Positions 27,342 to 36,039 of a stretch of 64,000 nt of DNA are shown piece after piece (position 1 is the first letter of the stretch; every line of letters starts with the position of its first letter). The position numbers and the translations under genes were made by a program. Source of the DNA: Leptotrichia sp. oral taxon 847. GTDB taxonomy: Bacteria; Fusobacteriota; Fusobacteriia; Fusobacteriales; Leptotrichiaceae. A model generated the notes under the pieces. The model saw nothing but the letters and a program-made list of their open reading frames with translations. It was not told the origin of the DNA and did not search any database. Location: NCBI RefSeq assembly GCF_001553645.1, contig NZ_CP014231.1:2046001-2110000 (forward strand), in the 5' to 3' direction.

Positions 27342-28013
27342 TTATTTTCTAAATTTTTCTCTTAATTTAGCGACTTCTAATTTTAGTCTGTTGTCAGCTT
27401 CTTCAAATTTATCTTTTAAATCTGAAAGTACATCATCCACTCTGTTTTTAAATTTATCTTTTTCCTCATTCGCTCTTTTTTTAAATTCGTTATAGGCAGC
27501 TGTTTTATATAACTCTCTTTCGTATTCTTTTGCAAGTTCAATTTCTTTTTGAACAGCTCTTGCATCTTTTCTTAAAATAACTTCTTCATCGTATTTCTGC
27601 AAATAGTTATCAAGTTCTGATTCATTTTCTTCAGTTGCAAGTAAAATTAATCCAAAATTATTATCTGTCAAATATTTTGTAGTATCAGATAAGATTCCAG
27701 ATTTTACCTCATCTGAAGCATTTCCTCTGCTTTCGCCAATTAATGCACCTATTGACCCTCCTAGAAGAACTCCCAAAGGACCGCCGATAATTCCAACAAA
27801 GGCTCCTAACAATCCTCCTGAAAGAAAACCTGCATTACCTTCTGAGGTAATTTGAAATCCTTCCTTGAAACTCACTTTTCCGTCTTCTTTTTTGACTACC
27901 GCAGCTTCAGTAATTACATAATTTTTTCCAACAAAATTACTTTTAATATCATTTAAAACTTCATAAGCACTAAGCTGATTTTTAAATACAGCCAGCAAAA
28001 CATTATTTTCCAT
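27342..28013 (-). CDS. DUF1269-type protein with glycine-zipper segment
   Basis: 223 aa. Residues ~1-50 form a beta-alpha domain (LLAVFKNQLSAYEVLNDIKSNF). Residues ~62-95 are a Gly-rich hydrophobic segment, GFLSGGLLGAFVGIIGGPLGVLLGGSIGALIGE, that should insert in or associate with the membrane. A second alpha-beta part (GLILLATEENESELDNYLQKY) and a highly charged coiled-coil tail (~150-223) complete it. This matches DUF1269/stress-induced membrane proteins of unknown function. AGGAGGT precedes the ATG. It stands alone on the minus strand. Confidence 0.82.
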   Translation of the reverse strand: MENNVLLAVFKNQLSAYEVLNDIKSNFVGKNYVITEAAVVKKEDGKVSFKEGFQITSEGNAGFLSGGLLGAFVGIIGGPLGVLLGGSIGALIGESRGNASDEVKSGILSDTTKYLTDNNFGLILLATEENESELDNYLQKYDEEVILRKDARAVQKEIELAKEYERELYKTAAYNEFKKRANEEKDKFKNRVDDVLSDLKDKFEEADNRLKLEVAKLREKFRK

Positions 28014-28236
28014 AATTTTTACCTCCTGTTTTTTATTATGCTTTTTTAAATATTATACTCTTTTAGACTTAAAAACATATTATAAATTAATTATTAATTT
28101 GATAGTCAATTAGTGAGAAAATTCCAGTTTTTAGTTAATGGTATCTTGTAATTGAAATAAATTAAAAAATATTGACATTAAAATATTTCCTAACATTTTT
28201 ACACTATTTTAGTCCCTAAATATTTTATTTTGTCTC

Positions 28237-28264
28237 TTGACATTTTTCAAAAAAGTGGTATGAT
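28237..28264 (+). promoter_or_regulatory. promoter of the FBP aldolase gene
   Basis: TTGACA (28237-28242), 16-bp spacer, TATGAT (28259-28264). It lies in the 309-bp gap after the divergent DUF1269 gene; nothing else recognisable is in that gap. Confidence 0.6.
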
Positions 28265-28322
28265 AAATATAGAAGCAAAAGATTTGACGGTCAAAATATT
28301 TTAAATTAGGAGGATGATTACT

Positions 28323-29207
28323 ATGAAAAAAAGATTAGAAAAAATGAGAAACGGAAAAGGATTTATTGCAGCGTTGGATCAAAGTGGTGGAAGTACTCCA
28401 AAAGCATTAAAATTGTATGGAATTGATGAAAGTGAATATTCTAATGATAAAGAAATGTTTGATTTAATTCATAAAATGAGAACAAGAATCATAAAAAGTC
28501 CTGCTTTTAGCGGTAAAGAAATTTTGGGAGCTATTTTATTTGAACAAACTATGGACAGAAAAATTGATGATAAGTATACAGCCGACTTTTTGTGGGAAGA
28601 AAAAGGAGTTCTACCTTTCTTGAAAGTTGATAAAGGACTTGAAGAATTGGAAGACGGAGTTCAAGTAATGAAACCTATTCCAGGTTTGGATGACCTTTTA
28701 AAAAGAGCAAATGAAAGACATATTTTCGGAACAAAAATGCGTTCTGTTATTAAAAAAGCGTCACAAACAGGAATTGCAAAAGTTGTAGACCAGCAATTTG
28801 AAGTTGCTGCTAAAATCATTGCGGCTGGACTTATTCCTATTATTGAACCAGAAGTAGATATTCACAATGTTGATAAAGCAGAATGCGAAACTATCTTAAA
28901 AAATGAAATCAAAAAACATCTTGATAAATTGCCTGAAACTTCAAATGTTATGTTAAAAGTTACACTTCCAACAGTTGAAAACTTTTATGAAGATTTGACA
29001 AAACATCCAAGAGTTGTAAGAGTTGTTGCATTGTCAGGAGGCTATCCAAGAGAAAAAGCAAATGAAATTCTTTCTAAAAATAAAGGAGTTATCGCAAGTT
29101 TTTCAAGAGCATTAACTGAAGGACTGTCAGCACAACAAAGTGATGATGAATTTAATAAAGATTTAGCTAAAGCTATTGAAGAAATTTACAAAGCTTCTGT
29201 AAAATAA
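28323..29207 (+). CDS. fda: fructose-1,6-bisphosphate aldolase, class I
   Basis: 294 aa from the ATG at 28323, 9 nt after AGGAGG; an earlier in-frame ATG abuts the ribosome binding site and is unlikely. It begins [20 protein letters not shown], followed by [13 protein letters not shown], the signature of the staphylococcal-type class I aldolase. The Schiff-base lysine is expected in VMLKVTLPT and the phosphate site in [15 protein letters not shown]. It cleaves fructose-1,6-bisphosphate to glyceraldehyde-3-phosphate and dihydroxyacetone phosphate without a metal. It is monocistronic between a promoter and a terminator. Confidence 0.95.
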   Translation: MKKRLEKMRNGKGFIAALDQSGGSTPKALKLYGIDESEYSNDKEMFDLIHKMRTRIIKSPAFSGKEILGAILFEQTMDRKIDDKYTADFLWEEKGVLPFLKVDKGLEELEDGVQVMKPIPGLDDLLKRANERHIFGTKMRSVIKKASQTGIAKVVDQQFEVAAKIIAAGLIPIIEPEVDIHNVDKAECETILKNEIKKHLDKLPETSNVMLKVTLPTVENFYEDLTKHPRVVRVVALSGGYPREKANEILSKNKGVIASFSRALTEGLSAQQSDDEFNKDLAKAIEEIYKASVK

Positions 29208-29246
29208 TTTTATAGTAGCAAAATATTAAAAAATGGAACATTACGA

Positions 29247-29279
29247 AAAAATCACAGCCTTAAATAGTTGTGATTTTTT
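29247..29279 (+). terminator. terminator of the FBP aldolase gene
   Basis: AAATCACA (29249-29256) and TGTGATTT (29269-29276) form the stem, with Ts following. It resembles the hairpin at 27200-27233. Confidence 0.7.
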
Positions 29280-29307
29280 GTTTCTTTGATTTTTCATTGC
29301 TTTCACA

Positions 29308-29336
29308 TTGCTTTTTCAAATTATCTGTGGTAAAAT
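29308..29336 (+). promoter_or_regulatory. promoter of the second amino acid ABC operon
   Basis: TTGCTT (29308-29313), 17-bp spacer, TAAAAT (29331-29336). The ~130-nt leader that follows contains AGCTCT and AGAGCT arms (~29384-29417) that could form a hairpin. Confidence 0.45.
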
Positions 29337-29471
29337 AACTGTATTAATAAAGGGAAAATAGGAGAGTTTTATTGGCTCTTAAATATAGCTCTTGTGAAAG
29401 TTTTTTTAAGTAGAGCTGTATTATTAAACTATTTTGCAAATGAAAAAATAAAAATTATGGAGGTAGCAAAA

Positions 29472-30257
29472 ATGAAAAAAGTATTTTTATTGATGATTTT
29501 AGCGCTGTCGCTTGTGATGTGCAGTGTTAAAAAGGATGAAGGAAAAGAAGTTAGTAAAAGTGGAATTCCAAAGAAAGTTATCGTAGGACTCGATGATTCA
29601 TTTGTTCCGATGGGATTTAAAAATGAAAAGGGAGAAATCGTTGGATTTGACATTGATTTAGCTCGTGCAGTTTTTAAAAAAATTGGAAGTGAAGTTGAGT
29701 TTAAGCCGATAAATTGGGATTCTAAAGTTCTTGATTTAAATGCGGGAAATATAGATTTGATTTGGAATGGACTTACTATTACAGAGGAAAGAAAAAAAGA
29801 AACAGAAATGTCTAACCCTTACTTGACAGTGCATCAACTTATTGTTACAAGAGTTGGCGATAAAATTGAAAATAAAAATGATTTAACTGGAAAAATTGTG
29901 GGAAGCCAGACTCAGAGCAGTGGAGAAGAAGCTGTGAAAAAATCTGGATTTGACAAGAAGTTTAAGGAGTTTAAAACATATGCTCAATATGACCAGGCGT
30001 TTATGGATTTGGACGCTAAAAGAGTGGATGCAATTGTAGCGGATGAGGTTTTGGCAAAATATACAAAAAAAGTGAAAGAGGCACAAGCTAAAAAAGAATT
30101 ATACAAAATTTTAAAAGAAGATTTTGGGCAAGAAGAATATGCGGTTGCGGCTAAAAAAGGAAATACAAAATTAATCGACGCAATTAATAAGGCAATTGAA
30201 GAGTTGAAGAAGGACGGGACTTATCAACAAATTTATTCAAAATGGTTTAAAGATTAA
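29472..30257 (+). CDS. amino acid ABC transporter, substrate-binding lipoprotein
   Basis: 261 aa from the ATG at 29472, preceded by GGAGGT; an upstream open extension has no ribosome binding site and would destroy the signal peptide. Lipobox LVMC gives C17. It is a family 3 binding protein: VIVGLDDSFVPMGFKNEKGEIVGFDIDLARAVFKKIG, then NAGNIDLIWNGLTITEERKKETEMSNPYL and a C-terminal ELKKDGTYQQIYSKWF. It is followed 2 nt later by its permease and then the ATPase. The order (binding protein first) differs from the transporter at 12.5-15 kb. Confidence 0.94.
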   Translation: MKKVFLLMILALSLVMCSVKKDEGKEVSKSGIPKKVIVGLDDSFVPMGFKNEKGEIVGFDIDLARAVFKKIGSEVEFKPINWDSKVLDLNAGNIDLIWNGLTITEERKKETEMSNPYLTVHQLIVTRVGDKIENKNDLTGKIVGSQTQSSGEEAVKKSGFDKKFKEFKTYAQYDQAFMDLDAKRVDAIVADEVLAKYTKKVKEAQAKKELYKILKEDFGQEEYAVAAKKGNTKLIDAINKAIEELKKDGTYQQIYSKWFKD

Positions 30258-30259
30258 AA

Positions 30260-30922
30260 ATGGAAAAAATGACTTTTTTTCAAATATTTTTTGAACTTGT
30301 AAAGACGTTACCAAGTATGTTTTTATTGTATATAACAACGATAGTATTTTCCGTCCCGTTAGGAATTTTAGGTGCTCTATCGTATACAGGGAAAAATAAA
30401 GTTGTGAAATTTTTGATTTCAACTTATACTTGGATTTTTCGTGGAACGCCATTGATGCTACAGCTTTTGATGGTATATTACGGATTACCGCTTATAAAAA
30501 TAAACGGATACAGCATAACCTTAACAGCTTATTTGGCAGTTGTAGTAACATTTATCATAAATTATGCTGCCTATCTAATAGAAATTATAAGAAGTGGACT
30601 TGAGAGCATTGATAAAGGACAGCATGAAGCTGCAAAAGTCTTGGGTTATACATATTGGCAAAAAATTATTTATATCATTTTGCCACAGGCGTTAAGAAGA
30701 GTACTTCCAACTTTGGGAAATGAAGCAATTACCCTTATAAAAGATACATCGCTTATGTATATTTTGGCTGTTACGGAAGTTATGAAGAGAACAAAAGATT
30801 TGGCGAATATTTCTTACACGATAACTCCTTATATTTGTGCAATTATCATTTATTTAATACTTAGTTTTTGTGTTGACAGATTGTTTAAAATCATTGAAAA
30901 ACGAAATAAAGTTAGAATTTAA
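30260..30922 (+). CDS. amino acid ABC transporter, permease
   Basis: 220 aa, the usual size for HisM/GlnP-type permeases. Membrane helices flank RGTPLMLQLLMVYYGLP and the EAA loop SIDKGQHEAAKVLGYTYWQK. The ATG is 2 nt after the binding-protein stop, so translation is probably coupled. It forms the inner-membrane channel for the adjacent binding protein and ATPase. Confidence 0.94.
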   Translation: MEKMTFFQIFFELVKTLPSMFLLYITTIVFSVPLGILGALSYTGKNKVVKFLISTYTWIFRGTPLMLQLLMVYYGLPLIKINGYSITLTAYLAVVVTFIINYAAYLIEIIRSGLESIDKGQHEAAKVLGYTYWQKIIYIILPQALRRVLPTLGNEAITLIKDTSLMYILAVTEVMKRTKDLANISYTITPYICAIIIYLILSFCVDRLFKIIEKRNKVRI

Positions 30923-31053
30923 TATTATTTTGTGAATCTAACAATAAGTTTTAACTATGATATTTTTAAATTGAGTTTTGCTACCAAGAGAATTTCGGAA
31001 AAGATATTAAAGAGGCAAACATAAGATTTTGTAGAAGAAATAGGAGTTAAATA

Positions 31054-31782
31054 ATGGAAAAAATAATAGAAGTAAAAAATTTAAAAAAGAGTTTTGGAGA
31101 AAATGAAGTTTTGCATGATATAAATTTGAATATTAATAGAGGAGAAGTTGTTTCACTTATAGGGCCTTCAGGAAGTGGAAAATCCACTATTTTAAGATGT
31201 ATCATCGATTTGGAAACGATTACCTATGGTGATATCTTTATTGAAGGAAAAAATTTGAAAGATAAAAAGATAAAAAAACAAATTTTACTAAAAACAGGAA
31301 TGGTTTTTCAGTCGTTTAATTTATTTCCGCATATGACAGTGAGAAATAATATTGTGAGAACGCTAAAATTAGTAAAAAAAACTTCTTTAGATGAAGCAAC
31401 AAAAATTGCAAAAGAAGTTTTGGAAGTCGTTGGACTTTCTGATAAAATTGATAATTTTCCTAGCGAACTTTCAGGAGGGCAGAGACAAAGAGTGGCAATT
31501 GCTAGAGCTTTGGCGCTTCAACCCGATATTCTGCTTTTTGATGAACCAACTTCAGCACTTGATCCAGAACTTGTAAAAGAAGTTTTGGATATAATAAGAA
31601 AATTAAAAAATAAAAAAATAACAATGCTAATTGTCAGCCACGAAATGAATTTTGTGAAAGAAATTTCAGATAAAGTTGTCGTTCTAGAAAAAGGAAAAAT
31701 ATTGGAAAAAGGAACTTCAAAACAAATTTTTGAAAATCCAAAATCCAGTCGTGTAAGAGAATTTTTAAATACAATTTATTAG
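31054..31782 (+). CDS. amino acid ABC transporter, ATP-binding protein
   Basis: 242 aa. Walker [11 protein letters not shown]-loop VFQSFNLFPHMTVRNNI, signature LSGGQRQR, Walker [15 protein letters not shown], switch His in IVSHEMNFV. This is the GlnQ/HisP type. It lies 131 nt beyond the permease, with AGGAG before the ATG, and completes a binding protein-permease-ATPase set. Confidence 0.95.
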   Translation: MEKIIEVKNLKKSFGENEVLHDINLNINRGEVVSLIGPSGSGKSTILRCIIDLETITYGDIFIEGKNLKDKKIKKQILLKTGMVFQSFNLFPHMTVRNNIVRTLKLVKKTSLDEATKIAKEVLEVVGLSDKIDNFPSELSGGQRQRVAIARALALQPDILLFDEPTSALDPELVKEVLDIIRKLKNKKITMLIVSHEMNFVKEISDKVVVLEKGKILEKGTSKQIFENPKSSRVREFLNTIY

Positions 31783-31857
31783 TATTTTTATTTTTGAAAA
31801 ATTACTGAATTTTTAGTATGGCAGTCGAGTTTAAAATTGTTAAAATAATAATTTCTA

Positions 31858-31980
31858 AGCAGGGGTACCATCGCCATACCCCTGCACCCCGGCTAGTCTA
31901 CGACATTTTTATGCACTGCCAAAAAACTCGCACTAGTCGTGCTCAAACAGTTTTGTCAGCACATAAAAATGCTCCGACGA
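31858..31980 (+). repeat. dispersed hairpin repeat, proximal half only
   Basis: It contains the GCAGGGGTA/TACCCCTGC end hairpin and the first large hairpin with tip GCAC-TAGTC-GTGC, ending at GCTCCGACG. The distal half is missing. It lies upstream of the metN promoter, in a gap with no gene. Confidence 0.75.
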
Positions 31981-32087
31981 ATAAAGAAATAAAATAAACA
32001 AATGACATCTTGTAATCAAAAATAAATTAAAAATATTGAAATTAGAAATATATCTTTGAAATTTTTATTATTTTAAGAAAAAAACAT

Positions 32088-32116
32088 TTGCATATACACA
32101 TAAAAGATGATATAAT
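32088..32116 (+). promoter_or_regulatory. promoter of metNIQ
   Basis: TTGCAT (32088-32093), 17-bp spacer, TATAAT (32111-32116). I see no SAM riboswitch or T-box fold in the ~85-nt leader, nor in the repeat-containing sequence upstream. Confidence 0.6.
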
Positions 32117-32200
32117 GAAGCATAATAATTCTGATTCTAAAATTATTTGAAAGTAAAAAATAGATTGGAATAAAATAGGTATGAAAGAGGTGAGAAATGG

Positions 32201-33274
32201 ATGGAAAGTTTTATTCAAATAAAAGATTTAGTAAAAAAATATAAATTAGCTGATGGAAAAGAGATTTTTGCGGTAGATAACGTTAATCTTGAAATTGAAA
32301 AAGGCGATATTTATGGAATTATGGGACTTAGTGGCGCTGGGAAATCGACGCTTATAAGACTTTTAAATAGACTTGAAGAACCGTCTTCAGGACAGATTTT
32401 GGTTCGGGAAGAGACAGATTCAAATGATGAAAATTCTGATCTTGTGAATAAAAATATTTTGGAATTTAACCAGAAGGAACTCAGAGAATATAGAAAAAAA
32501 GCAGGAATGATTTTTCAGCACTTTAATCTTTTAAATTCAAGAAATGTTGCACAAAATGTTGCGTTTCCTCTAGAAATTTCTAATTGGGAAAAAGATGCTA
32601 TTGATAAAAGAGTGGACGAATTGCTTGAAATCGTTGGACTTTCGGACAGAAAAGAAAATTATCCAGAACAGCTTTCAGGAGGTCAAAAACAGAGAGTGGC
32701 AATTGCAAGAGCCTTGGCAAACAATCCTAAAATACTTTTATCAGATGAAGCAACTTCAGCGCTTGACCCCAGAACGACAAATTCAATTTTGGAGTTATTA
32801 AAAGAGATAAACAGGGAATTTGGGATAACTATTATTCTTATTACTCACCAGATGGAAGTGATTAGGAAAATATGCAACAAAGTTGCGATTATGTCAGACG
32901 GAAAAATTGTGGAAACAGGGACAACTAAACAAATATTTTTAAGTCCAAAAAATGAGCTTACTAAAGAATTTGTAGATCATTTGTCGCACGACACTTTTAG
33001 AACGGAAGAAGAAATTAAGCGAAGAAAAGAAAATAGTAGTGGGAGTAAATTGAGATTAAAGTTAAAATATAACGAAGAGCAAGTTAACCGCTCCTATATA
33101 GCAGAACTTATAAGAACTTTTGATGTGGAAGTAAATATTTTAGGTGGTTTTATTGATAAAGTCAGCAATATCATAATTGGAAATGTACTTATTGAAATTA
33201 CGGCAAATGAAACAAAAGTACATGAAATCATAGATTGGCTTGCAAAACATAAAATAGATTCGGAGGTGTTATAG
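32201..33274 (+). CDS. metN: methionine ABC transporter, ATP-binding protein
   Basis: 357 aa. The ABC fold covers ~1-255: MGLSGAGKST Walker A, the MIFQHFNLLNSRNVAQNV Q-loop typical of MetN, signature LSGGQKQR and Walker B ILLSDEATSALDP. A C-terminal NIL regulatory domain (~270-357) follows, with NRSYIAELIRTFDVEVNILGG. NIL domains bind methionine and shut the transporter off when internal methionine is high. GAGGTGAG precedes the ATG. It is the first gene of a metN-metI-metQ operon. Confidence 0.96.
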   Translation: MESFIQIKDLVKKYKLADGKEIFAVDNVNLEIEKGDIYGIMGLSGAGKSTLIRLLNRLEEPSSGQILVREETDSNDENSDLVNKNILEFNQKELREYRKKAGMIFQHFNLLNSRNVAQNVAFPLEISNWEKDAIDKRVDELLEIVGLSDRKENYPEQLSGGQKQRVAIARALANNPKILLSDEATSALDPRTTNSILELLKEINREFGITIILITHQMEVIRKICNKVAIMSDGKIVETGTTKQIFLSPKNELTKEFVDHLSHDTFRTEEEIKRRKENSSGSKLRLKLKYNEEQVNRSYIAELIRTFDVEVNILGGFIDKVSNIIIGNVLIEITANETKVHEIIDWLAKHKIDSEVL

Positions 33275-33277
33275 TTT

Positions 33278-33961
33278 ATGAGATTTGACTGGATAGAGTT
33301 TTTTCAGTTTCAAAATATGATTGGACCACTTTGGGAGACGATTTATGTAGTTGGAATTGCAACTGTAATTTCACTGATTATTGGCTTTCCAATAGGAATT
33401 TTGCTTGTTACTTCCGAAGAGAAGGGGATACGTCCAAATAGAACGTTGCATAAAATACTAGATATTATTTTGGTAAATATAACAAGGTCAATTCCATTTA
33501 TAATATTAATGGTTTTGTTAATTCCAGTGTCGAGATTAATTGTGGGAGTATCGTATGGAAATGTCCCATTTATTGTACCACTTGCGCTAGGAGCTGCTCC
33601 ATTTGTTGCAAGAATAATTGAAGGAGCGCTAAAGGAAGTGGATGAAGGGTTAATAGAAGCCTCAAAATCAATGGGAGCAAATTATAAAGAAATAATTTTA
33701 AAAGTGATGATACCTGAAGCTCTGCCATCGCTAGTTCATGGGATTACTTTGTCGATTATTACACTTATTGGATATTCAGCACTTGCGGGAACTATCGGTG
33801 GCGGTGGACTGGGTAAAGCAGCTGTAATAGATGGTTTCAATAATCAAAATTACGCAGTTATGTGGCAATCTACGATTGTTATCATTATTTTAGTCCAGGT
33901 TATACAATTTGCTGGAGATAAAATTGTAAATAAAATTATTAATAAAAGAAAAAAAGTGTAA
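33278..33961 (+). CDS. metI: methionine ABC transporter, permease
   Basis: 227 aa with five or so membrane helices. The MetI features are WETIYVVGIATVISLIIGFPIGILL, NITRSIPFIILMVLLIP and the EAA loop EGLIEASKSMGANYKEI. The C-terminal YSALAGTIGGGGLGKAA is a strong MetI signature. It starts 3 nt after the metN stop. Confidence 0.96.
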   Translation: MRFDWIEFFQFQNMIGPLWETIYVVGIATVISLIIGFPIGILLVTSEEKGIRPNRTLHKILDIILVNITRSIPFIILMVLLIPVSRLIVGVSYGNVPFIVPLALGAAPFVARIIEGALKEVDEGLIEASKSMGANYKEIILKVMIPEALPSLVHGITLSIITLIGYSALAGTIGGGGLGKAAVIDGFNNQNYAVMWQSTIVIIILVQVIQFAGDKIVNKIINKRKKV

Positions 33962-33992
33962 ATAAATAATTTAAAAAGAGAGGATGATATAA

Positions 33993-34769
33993 ATGAAAAA
34001 AATATTAGCATTATTAGTGGCACTTACACTATTTGTGGTGTCTTGTGGAAAAGGGGAAAAATTGAAAGTTGGAGCGACACCTGTTCCCCATGGAGAATTA
34101 CTAAAATTAGTAAAGGATGATTTGAAAAAACAAGGAATTGATTTGGAAATTGTGCAATTTGACGATTATATCTTGCCAAATAAAGCTCTTGCAGATAAAA
34201 GCATAGACGCAAACTTTTTCCAACACGTTCCGTATATGGAAGATTTTGCCAAAAAAAATAATATTCCTTTAGTATCAGTTGGAAACGTGCATTTAGAACC
34301 AATGGCACTTTATTCTAAAAAAGTTAAAAATATAAAAGACTTAAAACCAAAAGATACGCTTATTATTCCAAATGACCCGACAAATGGTGGAAGAGCTTTA
34401 ATTTTACTTGACAAAGCTGGAATTATAAAATTAAAAGACAACAAAAAATTGGATTCTACTACAAAAGATATCGTAAGCAATCCAAAAAATATTAAAATTG
34501 TAACTTTGTCAAATGAACAAATCGCACCAAGATTAGTTGAAGTGGCAGGAGCAATTATAAATTCAAACTTTGCAATTAATGCGGGAGTTACAAAAAATGA
34601 AATTATTTTGCAAGAAGATAAAAATTCACCATATGCAAACGTTGTAACTGTTCTAAAAGGTAATGAAAATGACCCTAGAATACAAAAATTGATGAAAGCT
34701 CTACAAAGTGAAAAAGTTAAAAAATATATTGAACAAAAATATGAAGGAAGAATTATTCCAGCATTTTAG
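33993..34769 (+). CDS. metQ: methionine-binding lipoprotein
   Basis: 258 aa. Lipobox VVSC gives lipidated C18. Typical NlpA/MetQ strings follow: LKVGATPVPHGELLKLV, DANFFQHVPYMEDFAKK, IIPNDPTNGGRALILLDKAG and APRLVEVAGAIINSNFAINAG. It binds D- or L-methionine outside the membrane and delivers it to MetNI. GAGAGGATG is the ribosome binding site, 31 nt after metI. Confidence 0.95.
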   Translation: MKKILALLVALTLFVVSCGKGEKLKVGATPVPHGELLKLVKDDLKKQGIDLEIVQFDDYILPNKALADKSIDANFFQHVPYMEDFAKKNNIPLVSVGNVHLEPMALYSKKVKNIKDLKPKDTLIIPNDPTNGGRALILLDKAGIIKLKDNKKLDSTTKDIVSNPKNIKIVTLSNEQIAPRLVEVAGAIINSNFAINAGVTKNEIILQEDKNSPYANVVTVLKGNENDPRIQKLMKALQSEKVKKYIEQKYEGRIIPAF

Positions 34770-34785
34770 TTTTTTTAATTTTTTT

Positions 34786-34842
34786 TAACAGAGGGAAAAA
34801 GCCATCACTTCCCTTTGTTTCTATGTTAGTCTTTGATGTTAA
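34786..34842 (+). repeat. decayed proximal fragment of the dispersed hairpin repeat
   Basis: AGAGGGAAAAAGCCATCACT, followed by CCCT and then TTAGTCTTTGATG, tracks the start of the copy at 34891 with many substitutions. It lies directly after metQ. Confidence 0.4.
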
Positions 34843-34845
34843 AAA

Positions 34846-34879
34846 TTAAGACACTATTATTGAAATAGTGTCTTTTTTT
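34846..34879 (+). terminator. terminator downstream of metNIQ
   Basis: GACACTATT (34850-34858) and AATAGTGTC (34864-34872) with loop ATTGA are followed by seven Ts. It is nearly the same hairpin as the sRNA terminator at 8974-9004 and the one at 37358-37387. Confidence 0.75.
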
Positions 34880-34890
34880 AATTCCTTTTA

Positions 34891-35020
34891 ACAAGGGGAA
34901 AACATCGCCTTTTCCCCTTGACCCTGCGCTAGTCTTCGACATTTTTATGCACTGCCAAAAAACTCGCTTTCGCTCAGACAGTTTTGTCAGCACATAAAAA
35001 TGCTCCGACGGTTTAAATTT
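34891..35020 (+). repeat. dispersed hairpin repeat, proximal half with a rewritten end stem
   Basis: The end hairpin here is CAAGGGGAAAA/TTTTCCCCTTG around CATCGCC, a different sequence from the GCAGGGGTA stem of other copies but equally well paired. The large hairpin with tip CGCTTTCGCTC follows, ending at GCTCCGACGG. The distal half is absent or decayed. Confidence 0.75.
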
Positions 35021-35138
35021 ATTTCAAGAAATTATGGTACTTTTATATGGTAGTAAAGTTTGAATTGTTGAGGTACTTTGATGTATTGACAATGTGTTGA
35101 AAAATTGATACAATAAATTTAAGAAGGAGGTGTTTGTT

Positions 35139-35414
35139 ATGACAAATGCTAATTTAAGTATTAGAGTTGATAAAGATACGAAAGAAAAAGCGAATGAACT
35201 ATTTAACAGACTTGGGCTAACAATGACGACAGCTGTAAATATATTTTTGAAAACTGCGATTAGAGAAAATGGGATTCCTTTTGAATTAAAGTTGGAAGAA
35301 GAGCCGAATGAAACAACGATACGGGCAATTGAAGAAGGAAGAAGAATTGCAAAAGATGACAGCATAAAAGGATATGACAATATAGAGGAGTTGAGAAAAG
35401 CACTTGGCGTATAA
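35139..35414 (+). CDS. type II antitoxin, RelB/DinJ family
   Basis: 91 aa from the ATG at 35139, 8 nt after AAGGAGG; an upstream GTG overlaps the ribosome binding site. The N-terminal ribbon-helix-helix reads ANLSIRVDKDTKEKANELFNRLGLTMTTAVNIFLKTAIRENGIPFEL, the classical DinJ pattern. The acidic C-terminal part, ETTIRAIEEGRRIAKDDSIKGYDNIEELRKALGV, binds the toxin. It overlaps the toxin start by 11 nt and should repress its own promoter with the toxin as co-repressor. Confidence 0.92.
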   Translation: MTNANLSIRVDKDTKEKANELFNRLGLTMTTAVNIFLKTAIRENGIPFELKLEEEPNETTIRAIEEGRRIAKDDSIKGYDNIEELRKALGV

Positions 35415-35679
35415 AGTTAAGTTTACAGGACAATTTAGAAAAGATTTAAAATCGGCAAAAAAACAAGGAAAAGATCTTAATAAACTCTTTGATGTGATAA
35501 AAGTATTGGAAAAAGGTAAAAAACTTGAAGATAAATATAAAGATCATAGTTTATCAGGAAAATATAGTGGAACAAGAGAATGTCATGTCGAGCCAGATTG
35601 GCTATTAGTTTATGAAATAATAGATGATGTATTAATGCTCGTATTATACAGATTAGGTTCACATTCAGAACTATTTTAA
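35404..35679 (+). CDS. type II toxin, YafQ family mRNA interferase
   Basis: 91 aa starting at TTG 35404 inside the antitoxin's last codons. YafQ signatures: KVKFTGQFRKDLKSAKKQGKDLNKLFDVI, then KYKDHSLSGKYSGTRECHVEPDWLLVYEI with the catalytic-type His residues, and LVLYRLGSHSELF at the C-terminus. The active-site His of the terminal GSHSELF is present, so the enzyme looks intact. It cleaves ribosome-bound mRNA in known members. Confidence 0.92.
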   Translation: MAYKVKFTGQFRKDLKSAKKQGKDLNKLFDVIKVLEKGKKLEDKYKDHSLSGKYSGTRECHVEPDWLLVYEIIDDVLMLVLYRLGSHSELF

Positions 35680-35718
35680 TTAGTACAGTTATTTTATAAG
35701 AAAAAAAATATCTCTTTT

Positions 35719-35788
35719 TCAAAAAACTCTACTGGTCGTGCTCAAACAGTTTTATCAGCATATAAAGATTTTTCGGCGGTTTAAATTA
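35719..35788 (+). repeat. fragment of the dispersed hairpin repeat
   Basis: The middle part only: AAAAAACTCTACTGGTCGTG followed by CTCAAACAGTTTTATCAGCA, ending near TTCGGCGGTTTAAAT. One arm of the large hairpin is missing. Confidence 0.55.
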
Positions 35789-35851
35789 CTATATTTTAAA
35801 ATTCTAGAAAAATTTTTAAAATTAAAAAAATGAGTGATGTAATGATTTTGA

Positions 35852-36039
35852 GAGAGTGTCCAGAATTTTGTGTAAACTCAAAATATAATATATGGTACAG
35901 GATGGTATTTTTATCATCCTGTTTTTAAATCCTTCCTTCAAAATAGAGAGTGTCCAGAATTTTGTGTAAACTCAAAATATAATATATGGTACAGGATGGT
36001 ATTTTTATCATCCTGTTTTTAAATCCTTCCTTCAAAATA
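35852..36039 (+). repeat. 94-bp tandem duplication of the IS left end
   Basis: Bases 35852-35945 and 35946-36039 are identical by eye. Each unit begins with the terminal inverted repeat and ends with the last ~20 bp of the transposase gene, including its stop codon. The outer unit abuts the target duplication. Confidence 0.9.

Noticed and set aside
31783-32200. Search for a SAM riboswitch or T-box before metNIQ
   Set aside because: The gap holds a half copy of the dispersed repeat and a plain promoter; no conserved riboswitch core or specifier loop could be seen.
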